Of a DNA stretch of 7,855 nucleotides, positions 5,878 through 7,855 are shown one piece after another. Source of the DNA: Lachnospiraceae bacterium UBA7026 (GTDB lineage Bacteria > Bacillota > Clostridia > Lachnospirales > Lachnospiraceae); assembly GCA_002494165.1 (NCBI GenBank), contig DLBH01000026.1, positions 1 to 7,855 of the forward strand, read 5' to 3'. The notes below the pieces were generated by a model. It had not been told where the DNA came from, searched no databases, and saw only the letters and a program-made list of their open reading frames with translations. Position 1 is the first letter of the stretch, and each line of letters opens with the position of its first letter. The position numbers and the translations under genes are program-made.

Positions 5878-5903
5878 CTGAAAGGTCCCGAAGAACCTTT
5901 CAG
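5878..5903 (-). repeat. Hairpin capped by a UUCG tetraloop on the minus strand
   Basis: CTGAAAGGT (5878-5886) and ACCTTTCAG (5895-5903) pair perfectly. Read on the minus strand, the stem grows by a U-G and a C-G pair and is closed by C(UUCG)G, an unusually stable tetraloop. On the plus strand those extra positions give a C-A mismatch, so the better RNA structure comes from leftward transcription. The element may belong to a small RNA or to the 3' region of a leftward transcript. Confidence 0.6.
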
Positions 5904-5913
5904 ACAATAGATC

Positions 5914-5941
5914 AAGTCCACGGCAAAAGCCGTGGACTTTT
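5914..5941 (+). terminator. murI: Strong intrinsic terminator downstream of murI
   Basis: An 11-bp perfect stem (AAGTCCACGGC, 5914-5924; GCCGTGGACTT, 5929-5939) with an AAAA loop runs directly into TTTT at 5938-5941. This is a textbook rightward terminator, 232 bp after the murI stop codon. On the minus strand it is followed by TGATCT, so it would end leftward transcription poorly. Confidence 0.82.
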
Positions 5942-5950
5942 CTGCTGCAT

Positions 5951-5966
5951 AGGGATAATTATCCCT
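5951..5966. promoter_or_regulatory. 16-bp perfect palindrome AGGGATAATTATCCCT
   Basis: The two 8-bp halves are exact complements with no spacer. It sits at the predicted start point of a possible leftward promoter, so an operator is one reading. A weak rightward hairpin followed by an AT-rich tail is another. Confidence 0.4.
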
Positions 5967-5993
5967 TATAATAATATTTTTACATCATAACAA
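5965..5993 (-). promoter_or_regulatory. Possible orphan leftward promoter in the murI-patatin region
   Basis: On the minus strand TTGTTA (5993-5988) is followed after 17 nt by TATAAG (5970-5965). No coding sequence lies downstream before murI on the opposite strand, so a transcript would cover the hairpin array and run antisense towards the murI 3' end. The region is AT-rich, so a chance match is possible. Confidence 0.35.
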
Positions 5994-6038
5994 TTGATGG
6001 CCTGACGCCTTTCAAAGACTTTTGCTCTGCTTGTCTGC

Positions 6039-6890
6039 TCAAGCCTCCAGATAGCTGACAAGGTCATCCATAGCATTCATGGTATCATCGTAGCCCCTCT
6101 GATATAAAGCAGTCAGCTTCTCCCTGTCCTTTTCAATCCTCCCAACTTCCACCTTTTCCGTAGGCCTGATCACAAATACACGGCCGGCTTCTTCCTCTTC
6201 CCTGAGGTAATCAAGGGTCTCATTATAACGGATATGCCGGTTTTCATTGGCTTCAATAAAGGCCGTCTTACCATGATAACGAAGCTTGACCAGCTTCATG
6301 GCCGGGTTAGGCCCCTTCCGGTAATCAATATCCCGGGTCAGTACCACAAGATTCTTCTGATTGCCATCCTGCTGAGACCTTCTGATTGGAATACTGTCAG
6401 CCACACCCCCGTCAAGATACAGCTTGCCATGGATCCCTATGGTCCTCGATACCAGGGGCATAGAAGCAGATGCCCGGATCATCCAGATATGCTTCCTCAA
6501 ATCTCTGACCCTAAGGTACTCCGCCTGGCCCGTATCCACATTCGTCACCACTACATAAAACTTACCGGGATATTTAAAAAAGGCTTCATGGTCATAAGGG
6601 TCCAGCACATCCGGAATCTTGGAATAAGCAAAATCCGCACCAAAAATATCCCCCGTCTTCAAGAGACTCCTGATACTGAGATACTCAGGATCATCCAGGT
6701 AATCCACATTAGCCCGGAAAGCCCTGCCCTTCTGTCCCGAAGCATAGCTGCAGGCATGGCAAGCCCCCGCCGACACCCCATAGATACTGGAAAATATAAT
6801 CTCCTTATCAAGAAGTGCATCCAGGACACCCGCCGTATAAACACCACGCATGCCCCCACCTTCCAATACTAATCCTGCTTCATAATACAT
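6039..6890 (-). CDS. Patatin-like phospholipase family protein
   Basis: This 283-residue protein is a predicted serine acyl hydrolase with a Ser-Asp dyad. The oxyanion-hole motif EGGGMRG is at 10-16, the nucleophile elbow GVSAG at 38-42 (S40) and the catalytic DGG at 160-162, in family order. It resembles the bacterial YjjU/RssA-type patatin proteins; the lipid substrate cannot be told from sequence. A longer reading from the ATG at 6956 would add a hydrophobic 22-residue leader that looks like a membrane anchor. That ATG has no ribosome site, whereas the ATG at 6888-6890 has AGGTG 5-7 nt upstream and begins just before the family core (MYYEAGLVLEGGG). The short cytosolic form is therefore preferred. 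It lies 143 bp downstream of tmcAL on the same strand. No convincing separate promoter was found. Confidence 0.93.
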   Translation of the reverse strand: MYYEAGLVLEGGGMRGVYTAGVLDALLDKEIIFSSIYGVSAGACHACSYASGQKGRAFRANVDYLDDPEYLSIRSLLKTGDIFGADFAYSKIPDVLDPYDHEAFFKYPGKFYVVVTNVDTGQAEYLRVRDLRKHIWMIRASASMPLVSRTIGIHGKLYLDGGVADSIPIRRSQQDGNQKNLVVLTRDIDYRKGPNPAMKLVKLRYHGKTAFIEANENRHIRYNETLDYLREEEEAGRVFVIRPTEKVEVGRIEKDREKLTALYQRGYDDTMNAMDDLVSYLEA

Positions 6891-6942
6891 AAACACACCT
6901 GCTTTCTTAAAAACAAAAAAATACCAAAATACTATAATATTC

Positions 6943-6976
6943 AAAAACGCCACCATACCCCGGAAAATCCGATGGT
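6943..6976 (-). terminator. Possible terminator after tmcAL
   Basis: On the minus strand an ACCAT...ATGGT outer stem (6976-6972 with 6956-6952) encloses a CGGA-TTT-TCCG inner hairpin with a 4-nt bulge, followed by GGCGTTTTT (U-run 6947-6943). This would separate tmcAL from the patatin-like gene. The bulge and the GGCG gap before the U-run make it weak. Confidence 0.35.
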
Positions 6977-7033
6977 ATCGCTGATTTTATTTTCCATTAA
7001 TATTCTGCCTGACAGATGATTAAAAACATATCC

Positions 7034-7855
7034 TCACACGATCACTTGTTGTCTCTCCCCCACATGGACCGCCCTGCGTCCACTTTTTCCGGCAGCAATC
7101 TGTTCGTAGAGAGTCTCACATTTCATATCAATATCGTAGAAGTACAGAGCCTCATCATCCAGCAGCCTCCGGTCCGAATACTTCTGGATCAAGGGAACAG
7201 GACACCGGTCCCTGACCGCTGCCAGAAGCGGCCCCGCCTTCCTTTTAAAACCAAGAACCCGGATGTAGGGAAATAAGCTGCCAGGTTGCTTCAGGGGAAG
7301 TCTCCGGTCCCCAATCTGCAGGACCAGGTGGAGCAGGGCCCTCTGCAGGGCTGTATCCGTCCTATGTCTTGCATGGAGACATCTAGTCAGGTCCCCGAAA
7401 GACATGCCGGCCCTGTGAAAGTGCCGGATCCTGCCGGCAAGCTCCGCATCAAGTCCCAGATACCCTGTAAGGTCAGAGTAGATAATCTGGTAATCCAAAA
7501 GAGCCATCAGGTCATCCCAGTCCACCCGGTCTCCCCTGCCGTAACGGGCAGCCAGGTCCTCTGCCAGGTCTCTGCCAAGACCTGTCATAGCCATGAGCCG
7601 GCTGGTCTGGCCGGTCCCGGACTCTTTAAGAAAGTTCCGGATTCCCGTGGCCGATGGGAAATCCTTGGAAAGGTCAGTCTCATGATAGGCTGCCCCCTGC
7701 CTTTTTACTGCCATAGCCTTTATGGAGGAATCCCGCCGCATAAGAGCCTTCATGTACTCCAGCCCCAGAATATTATTAGATCCCGTCAGCTGGCCGTGGA
7801 GTTCTTCTGCCATCCTGGCTTCCCTGCTGCCTTCCTTACTGGCTTCCCTGCTGCT
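7034..7855 (-). CDS. tmcAL: tRNA(Met) cytidine acetate ligase TmcAL, C-terminal part (runs off right edge)
   Basis: TmcAL activates acetate with ATP and forms N4-acetylcytidine at the wobble base C34 of elongator tRNA-Met, which secures AUG decoding. The frame stays open to the window edge; 273 residues are visible of about 400 for the family. The N-terminal nucleotidyltransferase signature lies outside. Visible family blocks are SNNILGLEYMKAL (26-38), KRQGAAYH (51-58) and SATGIRNFL (68-76), then the C-terminal helical domain with LQRALLHLVL and the closing DIDMKCETLY. The ATG at 7813 is an internal methionine, not the start, because it falls directly before the conserved block. Residues 2-13 form a SREA/SKEG/SREA repeat. 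The segment ARHRTDTALQRALLH departs from the family's usual KRYTxTRIQR pattern, which may affect tRNA contact. The older names are YlbM and DUF795. Confidence 0.88.
   Translation of the reverse strand, partial: SSREASKEGSREARMAEELHGQLTGSNNILGLEYMKALMRRDSSIKAMAVKRQGAAYHETDLSKDFPSATGIRNFLKESGTGQTSRLMAMTGLGRDLAEDLAARYGRGDRVDWDDLMALLDYQIIYSDLTGYLGLDAELAGRIRHFHRAGMSFGDLTRCLHARHRTDTALQRALLHLVLQIGDRRLPLKQPGSLFPYIRVLGFKRKAGPLLAAVRDRCPVPLIQKYSDRRLLDDEALYFYDIDMKCETLYEQIAAGKSGRRAVHVGERQQVIV
7819..7854 (-). repeat. 12-bp tandem repeat inside tmcAL, three units
   Basis: Units at 7819-7830 and 7843-7854 are identical (CTTCCCTGCTGC on the plus strand), and the middle unit at 7831-7842 matches at 9 of 12 positions. 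They encode Ser-Arg/Lys-Glu-Ala/Gly three times in the helical segment just before the conserved NNILG block. The identity between outer copies extends to 16 bp (7815-7830 and 7839-7854). The repeat reaches the window edge. Confidence 0.75.

Noticed and set aside
5950..5966. Resemblance to the I-SceI homing endonuclease site
   Set aside because: Only the first nine bases (TAGGGATAA) agree with the 18-bp site; the rest differs and no intron or endonuclease gene is present.
6891..6956. A hydrophobic N-terminal membrane anchor on the patatin-like protein
   Set aside because: It exists only if translation starts at 6956, which lacks a Shine-Dalgarno sequence; the ATG at 6890 has AGGTG at a suitable distance. 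The stretch also overlaps a possible terminator, as expected of untranslated DNA.

Overview
The window looks like chromosomal DNA from a Gram-positive Clostridia member, most likely Lachnospiraceae or a close relative. This is inferred from gene content (a PspA/YdjI pair, a DUF1836 protein, a YerC/YecD TrpR-like protein, TmcAL and a PcrA-type helicase), from strong AGGAGG ribosome sites and from sigma-A-like promoters; no database search was possible. There is no rRNA, tRNA, CRISPR array, insertion sequence or phage gene. Most of it is core genome; the less ordinary material lies in the intergenic regions and at the right edge.

Layout. At the left, a leftward cluster reads pspA (2736-2050), a ydjI-like SPFH/zinc-ribbon gene (1972-950) and the 5' part of pcrA (927 to beyond the edge). 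The gaps are 77 and 22 bp with no terminator visible, so one promoter at about 2850-2878 may serve all three. Divergent from pspA is a rightward DUF1836 gene (3082-3711, TTG start). Its promoter has a perfect 21-bp palindrome between -35 and -10, an arrangement like those used by MerR-type regulators. It converges on a leftward pair, a YfcE-like phosphodiesterase (4635-4096) followed by yerC (4017-3727). Divergent from that pair is murI, glutamate racemase (4891-5682).

The 356-bp region 5683-6038 lies between the converging murI and patatin-like genes. It holds a hairpin at the murI stop, three successive strong hairpins (the last a clear rightward terminator), a 16-bp perfect palindrome and a possible leftward promoter. 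A small RNA is possible there but unproven. The right part has a leftward patatin-like hydrolase (6890-6039) and, upstream of it, the C-terminal two thirds of tmcAL (7034 to beyond the edge). The tmcAL part contains a short 12-bp tandem repeat at the window edge.

Functionally, PspA and the SPFH protein form a predicted envelope-stress module, MurI makes D-glutamate for peptidoglycan, PcrA is a repair/replication helicase and TmcAL modifies the anticodon of elongator tRNA-Met. YerC and the DUF1836 protein are predicted DNA-binding proteins with unknown targets. I saw no convincing new multi-gene system. The best leads are the DUF1836 operator, the hairpin array after murI and the pspA-ydjI-pcrA linkage.
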